A DNA stretch of 64,000 nt, from positions 868,001 to 932,000 of the forward strand of contig NZ_CP009654.1 of NCBI RefSeq assembly GCF_001880225.1. The letters are read 5' to 3'. This DNA comes from Francisella frigiditurris (GTDB taxonomy: Bacteria; Pseudomonadota; Gammaproteobacteria; Francisellales; Francisellaceae). The translations under genes were made by a program, and so were the position numbers. Below are positions 55,503 to 64,000 of this stretch, one piece after another. Under the pieces are notes generated by a model. That model was not told the origin of the DNA. It saw only the letters and a list, made by a program, of their open reading frames with translations, and ran no database searches. The first letter of the stretch is position 1; each line of letters begins with the position of its first letter.

Positions 55503-56876
55503 TTACCGACTTCTGGATTTCAGCAATCCTACAAAGCACCAAACTAGCAACATACTTGTAACTGCAAAGCCAATACAAAGACCAAACCAGATACCATAAC
55601 TTCCCCAAGCTAACCAATAGCCACAAGCTCCCATTGTTGGAATACCAATCACCCAATAGCCAACAATTGTAGTATTGAATCCAGCTTTTGTATTACCAAG
55701 ACCACGTAACAAACCAATAAGTATATTTTGTGAACCTTTGAAATACTGGTGTGCAATAGCAAACCATAGAAGGCTTGTTGCTATCGCAAGAACAGCAGAG
55801 TCGGCTTTATCTCCGCCAAGAAATGGTAAAAGTATAAGGTTTGGAGTAGCAATGTAAAAGACAGCAATAATAGCCATGATAGTGAAGCTAATAGTAAAAC
55901 TACGTAAAGCTATCCCACTAATTTTATTTTCTTCACCTTTTCCTATGGCGCGACTTACTAAAATAGAAGAACCATGTGACAGACCAATATTAAGCTGATA
56001 AACGATATATGCCAGCTGATTAACAATATTTGATGCAGCTAATGCTATTGGTCCAAATATGCCCATGAAAATAGTAGCTATAGAAGTAATTGCCGCTTCT
56101 GAACCATAAGTTAATGAGATTGGCATACCCATTCTAGCGAGATGTATAACTGTTTCTTGTTTAGCTCTAAATAAATTTAGGGAAATGAGTTTATTGAGAA
56201 TTTGATCAAGCATTACAGTTCGAAGATAAACGAAAAAGATACAAAAATTAACTATTGTAGTTGCTAAGCCTATACCAACAAGCTCAAGGCGTGGTAATCC
56301 AAGCCAACCATAAATAAAAGTCAAATTCAAAATAGCATTAAATGCAACTGAAATCAAAGTGACAAATAACAAAGAACCTGCGCGGCGCATACCAACGGCA
56401 AACTGTCTTAAGACATTAAGCCATAGCATGGGTAAAAGGCCTGGCGCTAATGCAAGCATCATTGGCTTAGCTAGAGCAGTAATGATTTCGCTTTGTCCAA
56501 AGTAGACAAGGAGGTTAGTTAGTATGCTAATAAATACAACTGCAATAATAGCTGTAACTGTTGCCAAAAACAGTCCAGATCTTATCAAATCCCGCACTTC
56601 TTCGATAGCTTCATCATCAAGATTATTACTATTAGTCCTAGTTTCTCCCTTACCAACTGCTACTGCGACAAGATTGCCAAGCCCTGTCACCATACCTACA
56701 CACATTGTTCTGATTTGGTTGTAAAGTACTAGAGCAAGCCCTCCAGCTGCAATAGCTTCTATACTGATTAGTCCCAGCATTAAAAGGTCTGTACTAGTAA
56801 GTGCTACCTGAGCTAACTGAAGCGCTATGATAGGTGTTGCAAGGGTTATAATTTCTCGATATTGTTTAAGCATCAT
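55503..56876 (-). CDS. MATE family exporter (NorM-like) in the iron-regulated operon
   Basis: About 457 residues, 12 membrane helices. It has LATPIIALQLAQVALTSTDLLMLGLIS at the start and GLGNLVAVAVGKGE, the NorM-type helix 2/3 loop. The frame extends 90 bases upstream into the sbnA-like gene. The ATG at 56876, five bases after that gene's stop, is chosen because it gives the family N-terminus MMLKQYREIITLATP. In siderophore operons such pumps export the product. The exported compound here is unknown. Base composition is more GC-rich than the island to the left. Confidence 0.85.
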   Translation of the reverse strand: MMLKQYREIITLATPIIALQLAQVALTSTDLLMLGLISIEAIAAGGLALVLYNQIRTMCVGMVTGLGNLVAVAVGKGETRTNSNNLDDEAIEEVRDLIRSGLFLATVTAIIAVVFISILTNLLVYFGQSEIITALAKPMMLALAPGLLPMLWLNVLRQFAVGMRRAGSLLFVTLISVAFNAILNLTFIYGWLGLPRLELVGIGLATTIVNFCIFFVYLRTVMLDQILNKLISLNLFRAKQETVIHLARMGMPISLTYGSEAAITSIATIFMGIFGPIALAASNIVNQLAYIVYQLNIGLSHGSSILVSRAIGKGEENKISGIALRSFTISFTIMAIIAVFYIATPNLILLPFLGGDKADSAVLAIATSLLWFAIAHQYFKGSQNILIGLLRGLGNTKAGFNTTIVGYWVIGIPTMGACGYWLAWGSYGIWFGLCIGFAVTSMLLVWCFVGLLKSRSR

Positions 56877-56880
56877 GAGT

Positions 56881-57939
56881 TTAGGCCGCGATATTTCTAG
56901 ACGCAAGGAGTATAGAGTCCTTATAAGCATCAAAAAGTTGATGGACAGATAGTTGAGTTGATTCACTTAATAAATTACGTTCGCGTAACCACTCATCATT
57001 GTAAATAGTATCTAGATATTTTTCCCCAGCGTCACATACTAATACCACGATAGTACTATTTGGTTCGACAAGCATTAGTCGTTTAAGTGCTACATGAATT
57101 GCTGCTCCAGATGTGCCACCAACAAGGATACCTGTGCGGTATGCAACAACACGAGCGGTATTGAAGGCATTTATGTCACTGACAGTTAACCCCTCATCAA
57201 TTAATGAGTGATCAACGTTTATACCGACAGTAAACCCTTCTGGTGCACCAGCTCCAGTTTGCCAATATTTGCCTGGCTTACCTCCAAATATAATAGATCC
57301 AACTGGCTCAACACCAATACTAGTCACTTTGGAACCCAAATTGCGTAACTCTTTAACAGTTCCACACATAGTACCACCTGTACCAACCGCACCTATCAAA
57401 TAATCAACATCTGTATCCAAATCATTTAATAATTCATTAGCAATGCCAGTATAACCTTTATTATTATTTGGGTTATAGTGTTGATCTGGCCAGAATGCGC
57501 CTGTAGATTTGGCAATCTCTTCTGCCATTTGACGTCGTTTAATAGTGCTTGGTTTATCAGTTCCACCCTCAACAAAAATTAAATTAGCACCTAAAGCTTT
57601 CATCGCAAGAAGCTTGTCGCGTGAAGCATGATTATCAACAATAGCTGTATATTTATATCCGCGTTCAATAGCAATAAATGCAAGCCCTGTGCCAGTGTTT
57701 CCAGATGTGGGTTCAACAATATGTCCGCCTGGTTTTAGTCTACCATCACGTTCTGCTGCTAGAATCATCTCTCGAGCCATTCGGACTTTACAAGAACCTG
57801 TAGGGTTAAATTGTTCTAGTTTTAACAGTAATCGACTACCACAGCCAGTACGAGCAAGTTCATATAATGGAGTCCTTCCTATAAGTTCAGAAAACTCTGT
57901 TATAATTTTTTCTTTTTCAGTTTTATATTCAGAAATCAT
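56881..57939 (-). CDS. SbnA-like PLP synthase (cysteine synthase family)
   Basis: About 352 residues, fold-type II PLP enzyme. The Schiff-base lysine motif is NPTGSCKVRMA (about residue 52). EPTSGNTGTGLA binds the substrate carboxylate, and GAVGTGGTMCGTV holds the PLP phosphate. Instead of CysK wording it follows SbnA, which condenses O-phospho-L-serine with L-glutamate to N-(1-amino-1-carboxy-2-ethyl)-glutamate (ACEGA). The next-but-one gene encodes the matching SbnB-like dehydrogenase. The ATG at 57939 overlaps the decarboxylase stop (TAATG) behind a GGAGGA site, preferred over TTG 57954. A cystathionine or cysteine synthase is the main alternative. Confidence 0.85.
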   Translation of the reverse strand: MISEYKTEKEKIITEFSELIGRTPLYELARTGCGSRLLLKLEQFNPTGSCKVRMAREMILAAERDGRLKPGGHIVEPTSGNTGTGLAFIAIERGYKYTAIVDNHASRDKLLAMKALGANLIFVEGGTDKPSTIKRRQMAEEIAKSTGAFWPDQHYNPNNNKGYTGIANELLNDLDTDVDYLIGAVGTGGTMCGTVKELRNLGSKVTSIGVEPVGSIIFGGKPGKYWQTGAGAPEGFTVGINVDHSLIDEGLTVSDINAFNTARVVAYRTGILVGGTSGAAIHVALKRLMLVEPNSTIVVLVCDAGEKYLDTIYNDEWLRERNLLSESTQLSVHQLFDAYKDSILLASRNIAA

Positions 57940-59261
57940 TAGTCTATCCTCCAAAAAAATTCTCCGTTTTGCTGAGTAACAACGATCTTTGGTGGTAGAG
58001 GGAGTTGATGGAACTCACTCTCATTTTTATCCATTTGATAGCCAGCGGTATTTGGATAGATGATTAAATCACCGTATCTTGGAACGGCAGGAAACCTTAT
58101 TTTACGCCAAGTCAACACATCATATTCCATGCAGCTAGATCCACCAATCATTACACTAATAGGATTCTGCGGGCGAGAAGGGCCACGTTGTATCAAAATA
58201 GGAGAGGGTAAAAACTCACTATTTTTCCATTGCTCAGACAAGCTCATACTAAGTCCAGCAACAGTCACAATGCCATGTTCATCATTTTTCTTGAAGCCTT
58301 GGATTGGGAAAACTGACATTCCAGCACCATCTAAAAGTGCTCTACCTGGCTCAAGATATAATTGAATTTGTGTGTCAATTAGCTTGCTTGCTAAGCTAAC
58401 ATCTCCAACCGATGATTCTAGAATTGCATTTAGCATATCTGCGCCTGTTGGTGACTGATAATAAGGATAAAAATGACTAAAAGTCTTTCCTGCATGAAAT
58501 TGGTCAGGATTGAGAGTTGCTTTAAAGCTATGCCAGTCTTCTTCTTCAACATAACTACAAGCAAAACCACCGCCAATAGATATTGATGAGCTAGGAAAAC
58601 CATATTCTCTAGCTTTCATGCACCAATCAATTAGCTTAGAAGCCATTTCTACGCGAGGTTCTACTAAATAACCATCTAAATGAAAGGAAAAGCCTTCCAT
58701 AATAATATGATTCTTTGCATCCTTACAGTGCTCTAATGCGGTAATAATATCCTTTAAATTAAGTCCAAAACGACTATTAGGACTATTTGGTGGAAGTACT
58801 CGTAGTAGGATTCTTAACTTATCATTTGTATTAGTAACAATTTTAATTGCTCGCTCAAGCTCATCCAAAGCATCAATTGCAACTAGTGCTCCATGACGAG
58901 CAGATAACCATAAAAGTTCATCACTCTTGGCTGCGCCAGTAACGCCTATGTTTTTTCCTTGAATGCCTTTACTCAAAGCATGAACAAACTCTGGAATACT
59001 CGCAACATCTACAGCACCATTTAGTTTTGCTACTTCTGTTAACCATGTCCCTGCTTTATTTGCTTTTTTACCAAAGTAAACTTGCCCATCAACATTATGG
59101 CTCTTAAGAACCTTCTGAAAATCTAACAAGTTATCAGCAAAACTCTCAGGATTAACAATATGAAAGGGTCCATTTATAATGTTAGCAATGTTATCAAGTA
59201 GAGTAGTATTTTGTTGAATATTAATAGCCCAGTTCTGTTGTAGAGCATTCATTGAATTCAT
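57939..59261 (-). CDS. Fold-type III PLP-dependent decarboxylase (SbnH/Y4yA-like)
   Basis: About 440 residues with an alanine-racemase-type barrel. YFGKKANK (about residues 64-71) carries the PLP lysine, SFHLDGY supplies the HxG-like His, SISIGGGFA is the phosphate-binding glycine loop, and LYLEPGRALLDGAG is the classic EPGR element. The C-terminal GGSSCMEYDVLTWR is the CxxxD catalytic pair from the other subunit. In staphyloferrin B synthesis SbnH decarboxylates a diaminopropionate-citrate intermediate. The Y4yA group is another possible home. The start at 59261 follows a GGAG site and lies 2 bases after the SbnB-like stop. ATG 59273 is the alternative. Confidence 0.82.
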   Translation of the reverse strand: MNSMNALQQNWAINIQQNTTLLDNIANIINGPFHIVNPESFADNLLDFQKVLKSHNVDGQVYFGKKANKAGTWLTEVAKLNGAVDVASIPEFVHALSKGIQGKNIGVTGAAKSDELLWLSARHGALVAIDALDELERAIKIVTNTNDKLRILLRVLPPNSPNSRFGLNLKDIITALEHCKDAKNHIIMEGFSFHLDGYLVEPRVEMASKLIDWCMKAREYGFPSSSISIGGGFACSYVEEEDWHSFKATLNPDQFHAGKTFSHFYPYYQSPTGADMLNAILESSVGDVSLASKLIDTQIQLYLEPGRALLDGAGMSVFPIQGFKKNDEHGIVTVAGLSMSLSEQWKNSEFLPSPILIQRGPSRPQNPISVMIGGSSCMEYDVLTWRKIRFPAVPRYGDLIIYPNTAGYQMDKNESEFHQLPLPPKIVVTQQNGEFFWRID

Positions 59262-59263
59262 TG

Positions 59264-60253
59264 TTAGCTCCATAGTTTAACTCGTGTACCACGTCCTGCT
59301 GAAATTGCTCTAGTCGCAAGAGCATTGGCAACAGGGATATCTGTGATTATCATGCCACTTGAAAATGCAAATACTTTATCTTGTTGCGAATTTCTGCCTG
59401 ATTTGCGACCAGCCACAATATCAGGTAATTCAGAGTCGATAGATGCTTCATTATCTGAGCCAGCCAGACGCTTCCCAGTAACTCCCATTTGCATTTTATT
59501 TGTTGCTACAACGTAATCAACGTCTTGCAAGACGCCACTCGCTACTCCTTTGCTAGCAACTGAAACTAGCAAGCCCCCAGGCTTTAACCAGCTTGTCTGA
59601 ATCTTGGGGTGAGCAGCTCGTCCTGAAGCTGCTACAATAATATCAGATTCAGCAACAGCTGCTGGAACATCCTCAATAAGCTCTATTTCACGATCTGGGA
59701 AGTGCTTAGCAAATGTTGCAAGACTAGCTGCAATCCCATCAGGATGCGTGCCGAATAATCTAAGAGTTTTAAGTGTAGGGACTGCAGTTAAAAGGTATGA
59801 GAGTGTATTAATACCTTGAGCACCAGTACCAACCATCAATGCTGATTCAGCATTCTCTTTGGCACAATGCTTAGCAATAATCGCTGTTGTTGCAGGTGTA
59901 CGGTAGCCACCAATACGATGACAGTCCATAAATGCAAATGGTAGTCCTGTTGTATCATCATAAAGGCTGATTGTTGTGTAGTATTTATCAGCGCTCTGAC
60001 TACCTTGACGATAAGATGTCTTAAATCCAATCTTCTCTAGAGAGCCATCGTAACCAAGCATTGAATAAGAAACAGCATCCCTTTGTTTGTTGGGAAGATC
60101 CATCATTAGCTTTGTTGGGCATAGAGACTCTTCGTTAGCATAGGTTAAATAAGCTTCTTCTACAAGGCGAATTACCTCTGCTGGTTTAAGGTCAATATCA
60201 GATAAATCTGAACGGCTAAGAATATGCATAGTAGGGGTATTTGTGTGAGACAT
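59264..60253 (-). CDS. SbnB-like dehydrogenase (ornithine cyclodeaminase family)
   Basis: A 329-residue protein of the ornithine cyclodeaminase/mu-crystallin family. EKIGFKTSYRQG and DCHRIGGYRTPATTAIIAKHCA give the substrate-binding part (RTxA motif). ESALMVGTGAQGINTLSYLL is the NAD-binding GxGxQ turn. SDIIVAASGRAAH and LLVSVASKG follow. SbnB oxidatively splits ACEGA into L-2,3-diaminopropionate and 2-oxoglutarate. Together with the SbnA-like enzyme this gives a two-step Dap pathway. It is the first gene of the operon, about 50 bases below two Fur boxes, with an AGGAGAAGAG ribosome site. Codon use looks richer in G and C than neighbouring chromosome. Confidence 0.85.
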   Translation of the reverse strand: MSHTNTPTMHILSRSDLSDIDLKPAEVIRLVEEAYLTYANEESLCPTKLMMDLPNKQRDAVSYSMLGYDGSLEKIGFKTSYRQGSQSADKYYTTISLYDDTTGLPFAFMDCHRIGGYRTPATTAIIAKHCAKENAESALMVGTGAQGINTLSYLLTAVPTLKTLRLFGTHPDGIAASLATFAKHFPDREIELIEDVPAAVAESDIIVAASGRAAHPKIQTSWLKPGGLLVSVASKGVASGVLQDVDYVVATNKMQMGVTGKRLAGSDNEASIDSELPDIVAGRKSGRNSQQDKVFAFSSGMIITDIPVANALATRAISAGRGTRVKLWS

Positions 60254-60302
60254 TTTTCTCTTCTCCTTTTTTATTTATAGAATTTATTTAATACTTTTTT
60301 GC

Positions 60303-60322
60303 AAATGATAATCATTATCATC
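60303..60322 (-). promoter_or_regulatory. Fur box 1 (promoter-proximal)
   Basis: AAATGATAATCATTATCATC is a near-perfect inverted repeat around the C at 60313, matching the Fur consensus GATAATGATAATCATTATC closely. It lies about 50 bases upstream of the SbnB-like ATG, over or beside the probable promoter. Confidence 0.88.
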
Positions 60323-60344
60323 GTTTTATGATTTGTGACATTGT

Positions 60345-60365
60345 AAATGATAATCATTATCATTT
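60345..60365 (-). promoter_or_regulatory. Fur box 2
   Basis: Perfect inverted repeat with 10-base arms (AAATGATAAT and its complement) around a C at 60355. Its centre is 42 bases from the centre of box 1, about four helical turns, so two Fur dimers could bind the same face. The remaining bases to 60698 contain no gene or other clear signal, only AT-rich sequence that must include the promoter of the plus-strand gene. Confidence 0.9.
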
Positions 60366-60698
60366 CAAATAAATTATTTGATTATTATTTAGATTCTGAA
60401 TAAATTGTAAAAATGTTAGGTTTTAAAGGAGTATATAAACTAAGAGGTAAAGTAAAATAAAATCATAAAAAGAAGTTTTAGTTATGCGACTTTTTGTACT
60501 ACAAACTAATTTATAAAAAATAGAAGTATTGATGTATAAAGCTTAGAGAAGGTTAGTTGAGAGTTAGTTCCAACAGCATATCTATATATGTGTATAAGCA
60601 TTTTTATTAGCTTAAAACTAATATAGAATTATGTGTATAAAACAGTTAATGTAATTAAATTTTAGACAGTATGTTTTTTAAAGTTGGGAAAAAGAAGA

Positions 60699-61112
60699 AT
60701 GAATAAAAAATTTTATTATTATTTATTAGTATTCATGTTGTGTACGTTTATATTAATAAACTGGATGATAATAGTTTCTCTTTCTAGTTCTTTTGGACTC
60801 CTAGAAGCGTTTATAATGTATTCACCAATTTATCAAATAGGGTTGGTAGTTTTTCTTATTCTAGTTATAAATAAGGTTAAAGGGGTATTTATTCTTCTTT
60901 CAATTTTTTCAGGCTTTTTTCTAATAACATCGCCTATTCTGGGAGATAATACAGTGAAAATGCTTTACTTTACGATGATTCAAGGTAATTTGAGTGGCTT
61001 CTTGTTTTTTTTATTTGCTTGTTTAATTCCCTTTACGTCTTTAGTTGCATGGTTTGATGGAAGTATAAGAACTACTTACAAATATATAATTAAGAGTAAA
61101 CAAAAGGCATAA
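60699..61112 (+). CDS. Hypothetical small integral membrane protein
   Basis: About 137 residues with four membrane helices (about residues 5-30, 38-58, 64-82 and 95-117) and a basic C-terminal tail (TTYKYIIKSKQKA). I recognise no family. A frame extension to TTG at 60684 is possible, but the ATG at 60699 behind a GGGAAAAAGAAG leader is preferred. It is divergent from the Fur-regulated operon. Its start is about 335 bases from box 2, so iron control is possible but not shown. Confidence 0.55.
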   Translation: MNKKFYYYLLVFMLCTFILINWMIIVSLSSSFGLLEAFIMYSPIYQIGLVVFLILVINKVKGVFILLSIFSGFFLITSPILGDNTVKMLYFTMIQGNLSGFLFFLFACLIPFTSLVAWFDGSIRTTYKYIIKSKQKA

Positions 61113-61179
61113 ATAAAAGAACTTATTTTTAAATTCACTTATAATAGTATCTAGAATAAGAAAACAAAGAGGAGTTAGG

Positions 61180-62043
61180 ATGAGGCTCTTTGGAACTAAA
61201 TTTTTTTCATTAGTTTTTATCTTAAGTATATTAGTTTCATGCTCTACAGTTTCTAAGGGCAAGATGGATGAAGTTGCTCAACGAGTTAAACAACAACTTG
61301 AAGATGTATATCATCAAAAATTTACAGTAAAAGATGTTAAGTATATACCACTTGATAATGCATATAAGATTGAGTTTTATGAAACTGATAATCCTGATAT
61401 AAGCTTTTATACAAAAGTAGACAAAAATACTAACAATGTAACTTTTGATACGTACAATGAAAGTGTTAGTAATGATAAAGTTACAAAATGGATGGTGGAG
61501 CCATATATAGATAAAATATCTAACGATTGGTTTGGGTATGGAGACATATCTGGAGGAGAACCAGATCCTATAAGCTATGACACTCTAAAAGATTATGAGA
61601 AAGCATTATCAAGCAATAAAAAGAATGCTTTATCATTTGGTGCTGAAATTAGTATTAATATGAAAATAACGCCACAAAATGTTGTGAACTTATTAATATA
61701 TGTTTATCAGCTTGGTAAATATGTAAATAGTTATAATTTTAAGTACATTGATCTTAATGTTAAGGTTTATACTTTACCAGATGGAGTAACAGCTCAAGAA
61801 TACTCATCATCAGATAAAGATAGTTATAAATTTGATAAAAAAGATGTATTAAAAGCGACTCTAAAAATTAATACTAAAGATATTGATAGTTATAAAATGT
61901 CATCTCCAATGGATTTAGCAAAATATTTAAGCATATATAAGGATAATAAAGAAAGTACTTTAATAAATGATAAGCCGTTGTATTCAAAAGTTAATTATTT
62001 ATATTATTCTTGGGAAAGAAAGAAATTTAATAATATGTTTTAA
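61180..62043 (+). CDS. Putative lipoprotein of unknown function
   Basis: A 287-residue exported protein. MRLFGTKFFSLVFILSILVSC is a lipoprotein signal, with the lipobox LVSC placing the modified Cys at residue 21. The mature part is K/D/Y-rich with alternating strands (YHQKFTVKDVKYIPLDNAYK and TPQNVVNLLIYVYQLGKYVN). No conserved motif is recognised. An AGGAG site sits 5 bases before the ATG. The gene follows the small membrane protein by 67 bases and precedes the epimerase by 33, with similar base composition to both. Confidence 0.65.
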   Translation: MRLFGTKFFSLVFILSILVSCSTVSKGKMDEVAQRVKQQLEDVYHQKFTVKDVKYIPLDNAYKIEFYETDNPDISFYTKVDKNTNNVTFDTYNESVSNDKVTKWMVEPYIDKISNDWFGYGDISGGEPDPISYDTLKDYEKALSSNKKNALSFGAEISINMKITPQNVVNLLIYVYQLGKYVNSYNFKYIDLNVKVYTLPDGVTAQEYSSSDKDSYKFDKKDVLKATLKINTKDIDSYKMSSPMDLAKYLSIYKDNKESTLINDKPLYSKVNYLYYSWERKKFNNMF

Positions 62044-62076
62044 AATTATTAAGATGATTAAGAGAAAGGAAAAGTA

Positions 62077-64000
<1,924 letters not shown>

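Noticed and set aside
60345-60698. Fur control of the plus-strand membrane-protein gene
   Set aside because: The boxes are more than 300 bases from that gene and about 50 bases from the SbnB-like gene, so control of the latter is far more likely.

Overview
The window is AT-rich chromosomal DNA of a gamma-proteobacterium. It most resembles Francisella or a close relative, judging by base composition, codon use and protein character. No 16S rRNA or strain marker is present, so the genus is an inference. No rRNA, CRISPR array or intact insertion sequence was seen.

Positions 1-46400 are mostly core genome in short operons. In order: the end of an amino-acid permease; a MATE pump with a CHMI-like tautomerase; an MFS/MFS/ROK-kinase sugar group; dgt; an amino-acid permease; glpT-SDR-glpQ (glycerophosphodiester use); a SulP transporter with RidA; a GDSL esterase; a MAPEG protein; tag; cydDC; a periplasmic 11-residue-repeat (LEA-like) protein; a flippase; ppc; serS; gpmI; a GtrB-type glycosyltransferase; nadK; a LysE exporter; trmB; nusB; an aminotransferase/omega-amidase pair; proS; two identical tRNA-Asn genes around a DsbB-like gene and an unlisted 51-codon membrane gene; sufE-hemD-hemX-hemY-gloB; a SPOR protein; and a large exported protein.

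At 46424-46682 lies a tRNA-Gly/Cys/Leu cluster. The tRNA-Leu end is the apparent attachment site of a decayed island (about 46683-54452). It carries a disrupted tyrosine integrase, a frameshifted AlpA/Rha-type regulator, the C-terminal remnant of a DUF3987-type protein, an origin-like repeat region, a ParD-like/RelE-like toxin-antitoxin pair, several small orphan genes and a 403-codon cargo gene with a GNAT-like N-terminal half. An att-like sequence and an arm-type repeat recur at the right end.

Immediately beyond (54526-60253, minus strand) is the most interesting part: an apparently iron-regulated six-gene operon behind two strong Fur boxes. It encodes an SbnB-like dehydrogenase, a fold-type III PLP decarboxylase (SbnH/Y4yA-like), an SbnA-like synthase, a MATE exporter, a cytochrome b561 and a 129-residue ParB-fold protein whose DGHHR motif points to a free-serine kinase (SerK/SbnI type). 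Together they could run L-serine to O-phosphoserine to L-2,3-diaminopropionate, possibly on to a decarboxylated diamine, with export. No siderophore synthetase or receptor is in the window, so the final product is unknown. The first four genes look visibly richer in G+C than their surroundings, suggesting transfer.

The window ends with a small membrane protein, a lipoprotein, an HldD-like epimerase and the start of ligA.
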